Positions 55,437 to 64,000 of a DNA stretch of 64,000 bases are shown in pieces. The translations under genes and the position numbers were made by a program. The DNA is taken from assembly GCA_016930055.1 (NCBI GenBank), contig JAFGHP010000020.1:1-64000 (forward strand). The letters run 5' to 3'. Each line of letters opens with the position of its first letter. The stretch's first letter is position 1. The notes beneath the pieces were generated by a model. That model worked only from the letters and a program-made list of their open reading frames with translations. It did not search any database and was not told the DNA's origin. Origin of the DNA: Candidatus Bathyarchaeota archaeon. GTDB taxonomy: Archaea; Thermoproteota; Bathyarchaeia; TCS64.

Positions 55437-57095
55437 TCACATTGGGGGCATGCCACCAGGCATTCCACCCATTCCTCCCATTCCGCCATAGCCTCCTTCA
55501 CCGCCAGGTGGTGTTTTTGGTTTTGTAGAAGCAATAATATCATCAATTTTTAGTAATAGTGTTGCTGCTTCAGTAGCTGATTTTATTGCTTGTGCTTTAA
55601 CTGCTTTAGGTTCGAGTATTCCTTTTTTCTCCATATCAATGATTTTTGATTCAAAAGCTTCAATTCCGGTCCATATTTCACCGTTAGCATGGCGACTCTG
55701 TAATTCAGCTAATGCATCTATTGGATCCATACCTGCGTTTTCTGATAAAGCGTTTGGAATTACTTCAAGTGCATCAGCAAAAACTGCTACTGCTAAACGT
55801 TCTCTGCCTTTTAATTTCTGAGCATAATCTCGGATTCTTAAAGCGATCTCTACCTCTGAAGCGCCTCCACCAGCAACAATCTTTGGCTCTTCAACAACGT
55901 CTTTTACTACACATAAAGCGTCGTGAAGGCTACGTTCTGCTTCATCTACTACTCTTTCTGATCCACCACGGATTAGTATGCTAATGGCTTTTGGGTTCTT
56001 GCATCCTTCAACAAAAATTAATTTATCTGATCCAATCTTTCTCTCTTCGACTAATTCAGAAAAGCCACTATCGTTTGTAGATAATTCTTCTATATTGGAT
56101 ACTACTTTAGCTCCTGTTGCCTTGGCTAAGGCTTCCATGTCACTTTTTTTAAGTCTTCTTGCAGCCATAATTCCTTCTCTAGCTAAAAAGTGTTGTACCA
56201 TATCATCGATGCCTTTTTGACATAGAAGAACAGTTATTCCTGCCTCCTTAATTTTTGCAACCATATCTCTCATCATGTGTTCTTCTTCATCTAGGTATTG
56301 TTGCATTTGTTCTGGTGTTTCAATGCTAATTTTACTTGTAAACTCAGTTTTTTCGATTTCTAATGCGGCATCTAGTAAACCAATTTTAGCGTTTCTAACG
56401 AGTTTTGGCATGTCACTATGGACGACATCTTTGTCAATGATTAATCCATTTATCAGAGTAGTATCTGTTAAGCTACCGCCTGGCTTTTTTTCTACTTTAA
56501 CCATGTCAAGGTCAACTTTCCAGCCTCCATTAATATCCTCAGCTACTTGTAATATCGCATTTGTTGCTAATTCTGCTAAATAGCCACTATGTCCAGATAC
56601 AAGTTTTGTTGACATCGTAGTTTTTGCTACTCTTTTTAGGGTCTCTTTATCTTTTGGTTCAACTTTTATTGCGATTTCGTCTAGTATTTTTAATGCTTGC
56701 TCTTGTGCATCTCTAAAACCATCAATTATTATTGTTGGATGAACCTTTTTATCGATAAGATCTTCTGCTTTTCCTAGAAGTTCACCAGTTAAAACAGCAA
56801 CAGTTGTAGTACCATCTCCAACTTCAGAATCTTGTGTTTTGGAGACTTCCACCATCATTTTAGCTGCAGGATGTTGAATATCCATCTCTTTCAACATTGT
56901 AGCACCATCATTTGTGATAGTTACATCACCAAAACTATCAACAAGCATTTTATCCATGCCTTTTGGGCCTAAGCTTGTTTTGATTGCTTCAGAGACTATT
57001 CTTGCAGCCATAATGTTGTTGCTTCTGGCATCAGACCCTCTAGAACGCTCAGTACCTTCTTTTAAAATATATATTTGTTGATTTGGGTCACTCAT
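55437..57095 (-). CDS. thsA: Thermosome subunit (group II chaperonin), upstream copy
   Basis: 552-residue chaperonin subunit with [27 protein letters not shown] and the [15 protein letters not shown] tail typical of thermosomes. Subunit lettering is by order only. Its promoter region (57096-57260) holds a dyad sharing a 12-base word with the promoter of the HTH regulator gene upstream, so the two are probably under common control. Confidence 0.96.
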   Translation of the reverse strand: MSDPNQQIYILKEGTERSRGSDARSNNIMAARIVSEAIKTSLGPKGMDKMLVDSFGDVTITNDGATMLKEMDIQHPAAKMMVEVSKTQDSEVGDGTTTVAVLTGELLGKAEDLIDKKVHPTIIIDGFRDAQEQALKILDEIAIKVEPKDKETLKRVAKTTMSTKLVSGHSGYLAELATNAILQVAEDINGGWKVDLDMVKVEKKPGGSLTDTTLINGLIIDKDVVHSDMPKLVRNAKIGLLDAALEIEKTEFTSKISIETPEQMQQYLDEEEHMMRDMVAKIKEAGITVLLCQKGIDDMVQHFLAREGIMAARRLKKSDMEALAKATGAKVVSNIEELSTNDSGFSELVEERKIGSDKLIFVEGCKNPKAISILIRGGSERVVDEAERSLHDALCVVKDVVEEPKIVAGGGASEVEIALRIRDYAQKLKGRERLAVAVFADALEVIPNALSENAGMDPIDALAELQSRHANGEIWTGIEAFESKIIDMEKKGILEPKAVKAQAIKSATEAATLLLKIDDIIASTKPKTPPGGEGGYGGMGGMGGMPGGMPPM

Positions 57096-57181
57096 AGATT
57101 ATTCACCTTACATACTATTAGTGCACAACTGGATGTGTTAACATCATATACAACTATTTGTAATTCTTCACACATTTAACA

Positions 57182-57206
57182 GTTTACCACCTTTAGTTGT
57201 AAACCA
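57182..57206. promoter_or_regulatory. Candidate operator upstream of the thermosome genes
   Basis: GTTTACCAC (57182-57190) and GTTGTAAAC (57196-57204) form a near-perfect dyad (8 of 9) with a 5-base spacer. The word AGTTGTAAACCA (57195-57206) recurs exactly at 57990-58001 before the HTH gene. It lies about 90-110 bases upstream of the thermosome ATG at 57095, on the far side of a TATA-like tract. Confidence 0.5.
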
Positions 57207-57260
57207 TAAGTTGTATTCTTAATCTGATTAAAAACATTTCGGTAATTTAAATAATAAGAA

Positions 57261-57974
57261 TTAGACTTCTAGAAAAACAATATCACCTTCGATTTTAACA
57301 ACACCATCACTTTCTAGTTTAATGATAGTATCTTTTACTAACTCTTCTGATATGTCCAATGTTTTTGATAATAATTGAATACTGATTGGTCCTTGATCAA
57401 CAAGGTAATGAATAATTTGTTTTTTCTTATAATCTACATCTTCTAAAGCTTCTTGTGTTGCCCCTAAAGCCAGATTTCTTATGTATAATAGTCGTGCTCG
57501 GCGTTTTTCTAAACTTTCTAATTCTTCATCAATAATTTGTATAACTTGTTTAAGTTCTGAAATATCATCAACATTAATTTTATCATTATCTAGGTTAATC
57601 ACTTGTTCTTCTAATTGATTCATATAATTGTCTTGTTGTATCCAATGGTTAGGATTATTAAAACTAATTAACCGCTCATTGTAAAGATTTGGGCTAAAAT
57701 CAATTTGTAAACTATAAAATTTATTTATTTGAAAAACATTCTTGTCAGCACCAAATCTGCTTTTCTCTCTAATTACATTAACTAATTCTGCATCTTGAAT
57801 TATTTTCAAATGTTTCGCTGCTAACTGTTGAGCAATATTTAATTCGTTACTTAACCTAAGGGTATAATCTGGACCCTGACTAAGTTTTTTTATAATACTA
57901 CGTCTAACAGGATTACCTAAAATACCTACCAAAGTCTCGAAGTCTTTTTTAACAACTTTATTAACTTCAGACAT
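57261..57974 (-). CDS. ArsR-like winged-helix transcription regulator, putative heat-shock regulator
   Basis: A 237-residue protein. An N-terminal winged helix (about residues 10-85, F-E-T-L-V-G-I-L-G-N-P-V-R-R-S-I-I-K-K-L and L-N-I-A-Q-Q-L-A-A-K-H-L-K) resembles the ArsR family and archaeal heat-shock repressors such as Phr. A coiled region and a second winged-helix-like part (residues about 185-237) follow. The frame extends upstream to 58010, but ATG at 57974 gives the typical start, and the shared 12-base word then lies in its promoter, consistent with autoregulation. Confidence 0.75.
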   Translation of the reverse strand: MSEVNKVVKKDFETLVGILGNPVRRSIIKKLSQGPDYTLRLSNELNIAQQLAAKHLKIIQDAELVNVIREKSRFGADKNVFQINKFYSLQIDFSPNLYNERLISFNNPNHWIQQDNYMNQLEEQVINLDNDKINVDDISELKQVIQIIDEELESLEKRRARLLYIRNLALGATQEALEDVDYKKKQIIHYLVDQGPISIQLLSKTLDISEELVKDTIIKLESDGVVKIEGDIVFLEV

Positions 57975-57989
57975 TGGATATAAACCAAA

Positions 57990-58001
57990 AGTTGTAAACC
58001 A
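57990..58001. promoter_or_regulatory. Candidate operator of the HTH regulator gene
   Basis: AGTTGTAAACCA lies 16-27 bases before the ATG at 57974 and is an exact copy of the word in the thermosome promoter. The inverted half-site is weak here. Confidence 0.45.
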
Positions 58002-58052
58002 AATTACCATTTAAACTTTATGTAGCAAATCAAAATATTTTAAAAAAAATTA

Positions 58053-58505
58053 CTATATAATGTCAAAAGAAACCTCTAATAATTTTTTATTTAATCTAAA
58101 TCTACTTTTTTGAATTTTTATTTCAACAATTTCTCCTGTTTTTTGCGTGTGTTTTTTATTACAAGTATTAATATTCCAACCAGGAATTTCAACAATTTTT
58201 AATGTAGTTAATCCTGGGGGTAGAGGAAAAAGATCATATATTATGTCTCCCCATTTTTTCTCTGCTTCAATTTTTGATAATTCATGAATTTTTATTTTGA
58301 TATCCTGTTTAATAATTTCATTTGAAGTTTTTTCGATAAGGTTAATTTCTTCATCAGTTGGTTTCCTATCAAATTGCACAGCAATTCCACCATGTAAACC
58401 AGAAGCATAAACACTTGAAGTCCATTTAGCTCCAAGAATTTTTTGTATAGCACCTTTAACTATATGTATTGCAGTATGAGTTCGAATCTCGATATCTGAA
58501 GACAT
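58053..58505 (-). CDS. alaX: AlaX-type alanyl-tRNA editing protein
   Basis: Free-standing homologue of the AlaRS editing domain, 150 residues, that deacylates Ser-tRNA-Ala (and sometimes Gly-tRNA-Ala). The zinc-binding H-x-x-x-H is H-T-A-I-H-I-V-K-G-A-I near residue 8, and the later C-x-x-x-H is C-N-K-K-H near 115. The N-terminal glycine-rich domain is absent, so it is the short form. Confidence 0.85.
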   Translation of the reverse strand: MSSDIEIRTHTAIHIVKGAIQKILGAKWTSSVYASGLHGGIAVQFDRKPTDEEINLIEKTSNEIIKQDIKIKIHELSKIEAEKKWGDIIYDLFPLPPGLTTLKIVEIPGWNINTCNKKHTQKTGEIVEIKIQKSRFRLNKKLLEVSFDII

Positions 58506-58596
58506 ATTATTCTACATAGGATGTTCTCTAACTAATATATTTAATTTTTATTTTTATAGAAATTTAGATGTTTAAATTTTTTTTATAAAATGAAAG

Positions 58597-58802
58597 TGCC
58601 CAAGTGTAGATTGCCATAAGCGATTTTCAGGTCTGTTTTACACCGTTCCCGGGTACGTCACGCGTGAACATGTAGTCGCTTGAGAAGTGTAGTTTTCTCA
58701 GCGAGCCTAAGCCTACCGAGTTCTTTACAGCCCACTCCTCATGGCTCTGCGATGCATAAGATCTTACGCTGTTTAGATCTTTAGTTCGCTCCCACTTGGG
58801 CA
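58597..58802. ncRNA. Structured non-coding RNA, unassigned
   Basis: A GC-rich island of about 206 bases in an AT-rich gap (58506-59099) without genes. Its ends pair perfectly over ten bases (TGCCCAAGTG with CACTTGGGCA). Inside are AGCGA/TCGCT (58619-58623, 58786-58790), AAGATC/GATCTT (58758-58763, 58776-58781), GAGCC/GGCTC (58703-58707, 58743-58747) and a hairpin at 58677-58703 of 3 plus 6 pairs. On the minus strand an ACAGA and a GCTTAT lie near the 3' end, reminiscent of RNase P RNA, but the GAGGAAAGUC element is not found. SRP RNA is less likely. A TATA-like tract lies 15-26 bases before the plus-strand end. The strand is undecided. Confidence 0.7.
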
Positions 58803-58812
58803 ATCAATACAC

Positions 58813-58834
58813 CTACTTATGTTCTATTAAGTAG
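58813..58834. repeat. 7-base inverted repeat beside the structured RNA
   Basis: CTACTTA (58813-58819) and TAAGTAG (58828-58834) form a hairpin with an 8-base loop. It could be part of a terminator or operator. The rest of the gap to 59099 is AT-rich with no other feature. Confidence 0.4.
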
Positions 58835-59099
58835 TTATGTTTCACGAATAAATTATTTGGCTATTTTCTAAACTATTAATTCAATAGATTTTTGTAATAA
58901 AATAGTTAATAATATCTCTATTATTGGAGACAATGTATTCTTGGTGTGTTTATTGAAAAAAGATAGTCTGTAGATTAGATATTTAATATATTCATTTTAT
59001 GTTAGTACCAAAAAATGAGGATGATATAGCGTTAATAAAAAAATTATTTTGATTAGGAAGCTAAACCTTAAAACCATATAATAAGGAGCTATAAAACAT

Positions 59100-59651
59100 A
59101 TGTTGAATCGCGATGAAGCAATAACTCTAGTCCGACAATATGTCACAAATGATAATCTAATAAAACATATGATTTCAGTTGGCGCAATTATGAAGGGATT
59201 AGCATTACATTTTAACGAAGATGCTGAGCTTTGGGAAGCTGTAGGTATTCTTCACGATATTGATTATGAGAAGGTTGGGCAAGATTGGGAAAAACATGGT
59301 GCTATTTCAGCTGAGATGGTTAAAGACTTATTACCTGAAAAAGGATTGTATGCGATTAGAGCTCATAATGAACAAACGGGTTATAGTCCTAAAAATTTAA
59401 TAGATATCTGTCTTTATTCAGCTGATGCTTTATCAGGTTTAGTTATAGCAATGGGATTAATGTTACCAGATAAAAAATTGGCTAATGTTAAAGTATCAAG
59501 TCTCGTTAAGAGAATGAAAGATAAAAGTTTTGCTAGAGGAGTAAGTAGAGAGAATATAAATAGATGTTCTGAAGTTGGTTTAGAACTACAAGACTTCCTT
59601 CAAATTGGTTTGACATCTATGAAAGCAATTGCTTCAGAAATTGGTATGTAA
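59100..59651 (+). CDS. HD-domain hydrolase
   Basis: 183-residue protein with the HD motif in G-I-L-H-D-I-D-Y-E-K near residue 57, an upstream His, and a following I-R-A-H-N. This superfamily removes phosphate from nucleotides or nucleic-acid ends. The Shine-Dalgarno AAGGAG lies about ten bases before ATG. Single gene; substrate unknown. Confidence 0.88.
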   Translation: MLNRDEAITLVRQYVTNDNLIKHMISVGAIMKGLALHFNEDAELWEAVGILHDIDYEKVGQDWEKHGAISAEMVKDLLPEKGLYAIRAHNEQTGYSPKNLIDICLYSADALSGLVIAMGLMLPDKKLANVKVSSLVKRMKDKSFARGVSRENINRCSEVGLELQDFLQIGLTSMKAIASEIGM

Positions 59652-59653
59652 TT

Positions 59654-61369
59654 TTAAAAAAAACCCCCAAATGGGAATAATCCCGCGGTGATCCAAGAAT
59701 AAAGAAGAGTATTAAAGATAACTCCAGCCCCTATTCTTCTTGTATAGTTGTTTAACCACCAAGAAGAAAAAGTTGATATAATCAACATTGGGATTATTGC
59801 GAATAAAAATTCTACAAAGAATGCTGCGAAACTTGGGATTAATCTTATTCCAAAAAAATACATTGGAATATATTGTATACACAATAAAATTATGTATGGA
59901 GAAATTTTTAGTATTAATGTCATTAAAAAATCAATTATTTTTGAATTATAAGGTAATCTTGCTCTATAAACGTGTAGGTAAAGTCCCTCTGATAAAAAAT
60001 AAATTATATAAAACAATAAAAATTGTGGTAGAATTATTAATCTAGTTGTAGTTAAGACTGGGAGAATTGGTACAAATATTCTCACTTTTTGTAGCAAAAA
60101 TAATTGTGAAAAACTAGATAAAAGATACAAACAGACTATTAGGAAAAGCGCTAAATATACATCTTTATATTTGAAAGATAAACGTATTACTTTCTGTAAG
60201 TCTTTATACTCTTTTAATCTTCTTTGGTTTAATAAATATAAAATTACTAATCCTATTAATCCTGTTGATAAAAGCCACCATGCCATTGATGAACCTATAA
60301 GCAATGTTGGAAAGGGGATTAATGCTCCAACAAGCATTGTGGGTATAAAAAGAATTACTCCTAGAAAACCCCAAGCAAATAACACTTCTTTTTCGCTCAA
60401 AAAACGGTGTTTAATTATAATCTCTTCGTTCTTTGTATAAAGAATTTTTTCATTAAATATCTGTGAAATAGGGATTATTGTTAAAATTAAAGTGGTTAAT
60501 GCAAAAATTAGTGTAATTTCTCTAATAATATAAGTGAAACCCTTTATTTGTATGTTGTTTATATCTGAATAAAACGAAGAATTAAACCAATCCACAATAT
60601 TATGTACTGAATATAAATCTAAAGGTTCTAACAGATGTATTGTAGATAATATTAGTAATTTTCTTGCGTTTCCAGAACTAAAGTCTCCATAAACTTGTTC
60701 TGAAATAATTTTTTCATTAGTATTAAATATGTGTCTTAAAGTAGGTTCAAGACTATCTATATTAAATAATACGTCGTGTTCACCAACAATAATTAACAAA
60801 TTTTTGGGTAATGTTGCAGATAATGTATTTGAATTCGAAACATTATTGCTTCCACCTACTCCTCCTCCAATAAAAATTGTTGAAGTGATATTGATATTAT
60901 TTAAAGCGAGTGTTCGTATAGCACCGGCTCCTAAACTATGACCGACTACTCCAATTTTTGTTTGATCAACATTATTCATTTGTGCTAAATAATTGAATGC
61001 TGCTTCAGCTCCTAATGTTGGATCTTCTCCTCCCAAGATACCGCCAGATTCGCCATGTCCAGCTAGATCTATAGTTAATGAGATGAACCCTGCTTTCGTT
61101 GTTTCTAAAGCGAGACCACTTAACATTTCTTTTGTGCAACTAATCCCATGAAGTATTAGAATTCCAGGTACTTTCGTGTCTGTATTGTAGACTATTTTTG
61201 GTATGTATAATCTGCCTGATATTTGATAATTGTTTGATTGAATTTTTATTTCTTTAACGATTATACTCTCATTGTCGGTATCTAATTTTTCAGCAAAACA
61301 TACAGTATTTAGAAACAGTAAGAGTAGTAATATTAAAACTAAGTAATGGTTTTCTTTAATCTTTTCCAT
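59654..61369 (-). CDS. Membrane-bound alpha/beta hydrolase
   Basis: 571 residues: a signal or membrane segment at the N-terminus, an alpha/beta-hydrolase domain to about residue 270, and a C-terminal half with about seven hydrophobic helices. The nucleophile elbow is V-G-H-S-L-G-A-G, the G-I-S-C / H-G-x-x-C oxyanion loop is L-H-G-I-S-C, and D-L-A-G-H-G-E-S is typical. The fusion of a hydrolase to a multi-helix membrane domain is less common. It may act on lipids or extracellular esters. Confidence 0.8.
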   Translation of the reverse strand: MEKIKENHYLVLILLLLLFLNTVCFAEKLDTDNESIIVKEIKIQSNNYQISGRLYIPKIVYNTDTKVPGILILHGISCTKEMLSGLALETTKAGFISLTIDLAGHGESGGILGGEDPTLGAEAAFNYLAQMNNVDQTKIGVVGHSLGAGAIRTLALNNINITSTIFIGGGVGGSNNVSNSNTLSATLPKNLLIIVGEHDVLFNIDSLEPTLRHIFNTNEKIISEQVYGDFSSGNARKLLILSTIHLLEPLDLYSVHNIVDWFNSSFYSDINNIQIKGFTYIIREITLIFALTTLILTIIPISQIFNEKILYTKNEEIIIKHRFLSEKEVLFAWGFLGVILFIPTMLVGALIPFPTLLIGSSMAWWLLSTGLIGLVILYLLNQRRLKEYKDLQKVIRLSFKYKDVYLALFLIVCLYLLSSFSQLFLLQKVRIFVPILPVLTTTRLIILPQFLLFYIIYFLSEGLYLHVYRARLPYNSKIIDFLMTLILKISPYIILLCIQYIPMYFFGIRLIPSFAAFFVEFLFAIIPMLIISTFSSWWLNNYTRRIGAGVIFNTLLYSWITAGLFPFGGFF

Positions 61370-61428
61370 GTATTATCTTATTAAGTACTAGGTAAAAAAC
61401 TGAGTTGTTAATTTATTCTTTTATTATT

Positions 61429-61896
61429 TTAACCTAATTGGATTGTTAATTCTTGGACTATTAATTCGGGTGTATTACTTTTTCCAGTCTTTATAAAGGT
61501 TATAAAACCTATTGATTCAAGAAATTTGAGATCATTATATACGTTTTTAACATTTCTTTTAAGAACTTTTGCCAGTTCATTTATTGAGGTAACGTGATTA
61601 TCTGCAATGTAATCGCAGAGTTCTAGTTTTTTTAAGGTAAGTTTTTTTATTTTTTGCTCAGATATTTCGAATTCTTCATCTACATAGTACTCGAAGTCCT
61701 CTCCCTCATTTGCGGCATTTAATGCATGATTTATTCCACTCCATTCAACATAATCTATAAAACTTTCTCGATCTAAACGACCCCGTAAAAAATCTTCTTT
61801 AAGTTGATTTAATTTATCTCCATATTTTTTTTCTATTTTGGAGATTCGGATTAATGCTTCATTTAATGGTACTCTTTTTACTATTCGCCAAAGCAT
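61429..61896 (-). CDS. HTH DNA-binding protein, divergent from rtcB
   Basis: 155 residues with a C-terminal winged-helix region (T-S-I-N-E-L-A-K-V-L-K-R-N-V-K-N-V-Y-N-D-L-K-F-L-E), and an acidic N-terminal domain (E-D-F-E-Y-Y-V-D-E-E-F). It resembles archaeal predicted regulators or antitoxin-like HTH proteins of the MarR/ArsR-type group. It is read divergently from rtcB across a 70-base gap containing a dyad nine bases from its start codon. Confidence 0.65.
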   Translation of the reverse strand: MLWRIVKRVPLNEALIRISKIEKKYGDKLNQLKEDFLRGRLDRESFIDYVEWSGINHALNAANEGEDFEYYVDEEFEISEQKIKKLTLKKLELCDYIADNHVTSINELAKVLKRNVKNVYNDLKFLESIGFITFIKTGKSNTPELIVQELTIQLG

Positions 61897-61904
61897 ATAT
61901 TATC

Positions 61905-61922
61905 ATTGGTATTTAGACCAAT
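61905..61922. promoter_or_regulatory. Dyad in the HTH/rtcB divergent promoter
   Basis: ATTGGT (61905-61910) and ACCAAT (61917-61922) form a 6-base dyad with a 6-base spacer, nine bases upstream of the HTH start and overlapping a TATA-like tract (TGTTTATAA at 61927-61935) on the rtcB side. It is a natural operator for the HTH protein. Confidence 0.45.
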
Positions 61923-61966
61923 AAATGTTTATAACTTTATGTCCTACGATCCCGTATAGATAAATA

Positions 61967-63415
61967 ATGACATATACTGTAGAAAAAATTTCTAATCTAA
62001 TATGGGAGGTCCCTAAAAATTCAGTACCTGGGATGAAGGTTCCAGCCAGAATTTATGCTGATGAAGACCTCTTATCTGCAATGAAAGAAGATGCAACCTT
62101 AACTCAAGCTGTAAATCTTACTCAGCTTCCGGGTTTACAAAAATATGGCATCACTTTACCTGATGGTCATCAAGGTTATGGTTTTCCAATTGGCGGAGTT
62201 GCTGCATTTGATATTGATGAAGGTATAATTACTCCTGGAGGAGTGGGATATGACATTAATTGTGGCGTACTTTTAATGCGTAGTGATCTGAAATATAAAG
62301 ATATTAAACCAAAAATTGATGAATTAATTGACAGAATTTTTAATACGGTTCCATGTGGGGTAGGTGTCGGAAGCAAAATTAGGTTAAGTAACCAAGAATT
62401 AGATAGAGCAGTTACTGGTGGGGTAAGCTGGGCTATTTCTAAAGGGTATGGATGGTCAGGTGACGAAAAACATATGGAAGAAAGTGGATGCATGAAAGAA
62501 GCAAATCCAGATGTTGTAAGTGGAAGAGCAAAAAGTCGTGGTTCATCTCAACTTGGTACACTTGGTGCTGGAAACCATTTTCTTGAAGTTGCTAGGGTCC
62601 AAGAGATTTTTGATTCTAAAGTAGCGAAAGTATTCGGAATAACGGAACCAGATCAAGTAGTTTGTTGGATACATACAGGTAGTAGGGGTTATGGTCATCA
62701 AATTGCTACTGATTATATTAGGGTAATGGAACGAGCAACATCAAAATATAAAATTAGTCTACCTGATCGAGAACTTGCTTGTGCCCCTATTAAAAGTAGG
62801 GAAGCTGAAGATTATTATCAAGCAATGGCTTGCGCAGTAAATTGGGCTTTCATAAATAGACATGTAATTCTTCACCAAGTTAGGCAAGCTTTTGAACAGA
62901 CATTCAATCAAAAAGCGGATCGTATGGGTTTAGATTTAGTTTATAGTATGACACATAATACAGCTAAACGTGAAGAGCATATTATTGATGGAAAAAGAAA
63001 AATGACTGTAGTACATAGAAAAGGGGCAAGCCGTGCTTTTGGACCAGGTAGAGACGACTTACCAGATGATTATAAGAGTACTGGGCAACCCGTGTTGTTA
63101 GTAGGAACAATGGGCACCGCAAGTTATTTGCTTAAAGGAACTGAGAAAGGAGAAGAAATTAGTTTCGCTTCAACAGCACATGGTGCAGGTAGAGTTCTTT
63201 CGCGAGCTGGTGCACGTAGAGCATGGACTGCTAATGAGATTATAGCTGATTTAAAGAAGAAAGGCATAGTTATTCGTGCAGCTTCAGGGAGAGTAGTAGA
63301 AGAAGAAAGCCCAGATAGTTATAAAGACATTCATAAAGTAGCTGATGTCAGTCACAGATTAGGATTAGCAGAAAAAGTAATGATGTCTGTTCCTGTTGCT
63401 GTTGCCAAAGGATAA
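61967..63415 (+). CDS. rtcB: RNA ligase RtcB (tRNA splicing ligase)
   Basis: GTP-dependent ligase that joins a 2',3'-cyclic phosphate end to a 5'-OH end, used for tRNA introns in archaea. G-G-V-G-Y-D-I-N-C-G-V with the metal-binding Cys, H-T-G-S-R-G-Y-G-H-Q and the guanylylated His in T-A-H-G-A-G-R-V-L-S-R are in place. The 482-residue length is standard and no intein is present. Archease is not in the window. Two tRNA genes here carry introns. Confidence 0.96.
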   Translation: MTYTVEKISNLIWEVPKNSVPGMKVPARIYADEDLLSAMKEDATLTQAVNLTQLPGLQKYGITLPDGHQGYGFPIGGVAAFDIDEGIITPGGVGYDINCGVLLMRSDLKYKDIKPKIDELIDRIFNTVPCGVGVGSKIRLSNQELDRAVTGGVSWAISKGYGWSGDEKHMEESGCMKEANPDVVSGRAKSRGSSQLGTLGAGNHFLEVARVQEIFDSKVAKVFGITEPDQVVCWIHTGSRGYGHQIATDYIRVMERATSKYKISLPDRELACAPIKSREAEDYYQAMACAVNWAFINRHVILHQVRQAFEQTFNQKADRMGLDLVYSMTHNTAKREEHIIDGKRKMTVVHRKGASRAFGPGRDDLPDDYKSTGQPVLLVGTMGTASYLLKGTEKGEEISFASTAHGAGRVLSRAGARRAWTANEIIADLKKKGIVIRAASGRVVEEESPDSYKDIHKVADVSHRLGLAEKVMMSVPVAVAKG

Positions 63416-63418
63416 TTT

Positions 63419-64000
63419 TCAAATCCATTTTTTTCTTCTAAAATATAATATCATAACAATTCCAACAATTAACATCATTACTAAAGATGCAGGGTATCCC
63501 CACCATTCTTTTAATTCTGGCATATAATTAAAGTTCATTCCGTATACTCCTGCTATGAAGGTTAATGGAATAAAAATAGTACCAATTATTGTTAGAAACT
63601 TCATTATTTCATTCATTTTGTTGCTTACGCTTGACAGATAAATATCTAGCATACCACTTAACAGATCTCGATTAGTTTCTATTGCATCAATAATTTGGAT
63701 TGTATGATCATAAATATCTCGAATATAAATTCGAGTTGAATCATTAATTAAAAAAGACCCACATCTGTCGATAAAGTTTAGAACTTCCCTTAAAGGCCAT
63801 ACTCCTCTCCTAACTGTTATCATCTGACGTCTAATTCTATGTATCTCCTGTAGTGTCAAATTCGTCGGGTTAATAACTAATTCCTCTTCAAGGTCCTCTA
63901 CTTTATCACCAAGCTTTTCTAAGATTACAAAATAATTATCAACAACAGCATCAATTAATGAATAAGCTAGATAGTCTGCACCCATTTTCCGGATAGGCCC
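63419..64000 (-). CDS. CorA-family Mg2+ transporter, N-terminus cut by window end
   Basis: Membrane channel for magnesium or cobalt. The GMN signature lies in V-Y-G-M-N-F-N-Y-M-P-E-L between the two C-terminal helices. The ATG at 63985 is unlikely to be the start because the preceding residues R-K and G-P-I fit the family sequence just before G-x-D-Y-L-A-Y, so the gene continues past 64000. It is convergent with rtcB, with three bases between stops. Confidence 0.92.
   Translation of the reverse strand, partial: GPIRKMGADYLAYSLIDAVVDNYFVILEKLGDKVEDLEEELVINPTNLTLQEIHRIRRQMITVRRGVWPLREVLNFIDRCGSFLINDSTRIYIRDIYDHTIQIIDAIETNRDLLSGMLDIYLSSVSNKMNEIMKFLTIIGTIFIPLTFIAGVYGMNFNYMPELKEWWGYPASLVMMLIVGIVMILYFRRKKWI

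Noticed and set aside
55427-55546. A 40-residue N-terminal extension of the downstream thermosome subunit
   Set aside because: It reads the end of the upstream subunit gene out of frame, and the ATG at 55426 has a good Shine-Dalgarno and gives the family N-terminus.
1-64000. CRISPR array, prophage, insertion sequence or integron
   Set aside because: No set of regularly spaced repeats, no transposase, integrase or phage structural gene is visible.

Overview
The window is 64 kb of AT-rich archaeal chromosome, with no phage, insertion sequence or CRISPR array in it. Archaeal markers are RNase P proteins Rpp30 and Pop5, Rpo10, S28e, L24e, L7Ae, MCM with a GINS subunit, two thermosome subunits, archaeal-type GluRS, the isoprenoid run mevalonate kinase / isopentenyl phosphate kinase / type II IPP isomerase / prenyl diphosphate synthase, and tRNA genes with introns. 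A pair of Snf7/CdvB-like ESCRT-III proteins points to the TACK/Asgard side rather than to a typical euryarchaeote. I cannot assign a lineage more finely. Many genes use TTG or GTG starts behind a good Shine-Dalgarno sequence, while several first genes look leaderless, with a TATA-like box about 25 bases before the start codon.

Layout. 0-10.5 kb is mixed accessory and housekeeping: a small secreted protein, an ABC-2 exporter operon, a class A beta-lactamase-fold serine hydrolase, a cysteine synthase, NhaA, Hsp20, ThiI and an unusual two-gene ThyX. 10.5-14.8 kb holds a DUF998-like membrane protein, an amidinotransferase-family enzyme, an aldo/keto reductase with iron-sulfur motifs and an M20 peptidase, ending at an intron-containing tRNA-Arg. 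14.9-25.5 kb is a dense information-processing and lipid cluster: RNA-binding protein, Rpp30, Pop5, Rpo10, S2, Memo, four isoprenoid genes, GluRS, L7Ae, S28e, L24e and NDK. 25.5-31.3 kb carries inositol-phosphate synthase, MCM with Gins23, an 8-oxoguanine glycosylase, an MtnA-like isomerase and an intron-containing tRNA-Tyr. 31.3-46.3 kb has a hydroxyacid dehydrogenase, GcvT-GcvH, tRNA-Leu, the ESCRT-III pair, a tandem DUF4438 protein and many peptide or amino-acid hydrolases (D-aminoacylase, M14, P1/DmpA family). 46.3-52.3 kb is a compact minus-strand membrane operon: a UPF0182-like protein, a tail-anchored protein, a helical protein, an SPFH protein, a multi-zinc-ribbon protein and a zincin broken by an in-frame stop. 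52.4-64 kb holds an M20 amidohydrolase, two thermosome genes with a putative ArsR-like regulator, AlaX, a structured non-coding RNA, an HD hydrolase, a membrane alpha/beta hydrolase, an HTH regulator divergent from RtcB, and a CorA gene cut by the window edge.

How the genes fit together. The many peptidases and amidohydrolases, with GcvT/GcvH and NhaA, suggest a peptide or amino-acid using anaerobe (inference). RtcB fits with the two intron-containing tRNAs, since archaeal tRNA exons are joined by RtcB. Sequence dyads sit at control points of the heat-shock genes (Hsp20, thermosome), of the HTH/rtcB divergent region and of the amidinotransferase/aldo-keto region. The most interesting items are the split ThyX, the SPFH/zinc-ribbon/zincin membrane operon, the ESCRT-III pair, a repeated operator linking an HTH regulator to the thermosome genes, and an unassigned structured RNA near 58.6-58.8 kb. 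Three genes are broken (two in homopolymer runs, one by a TAA), which could be real or could be assembly error.
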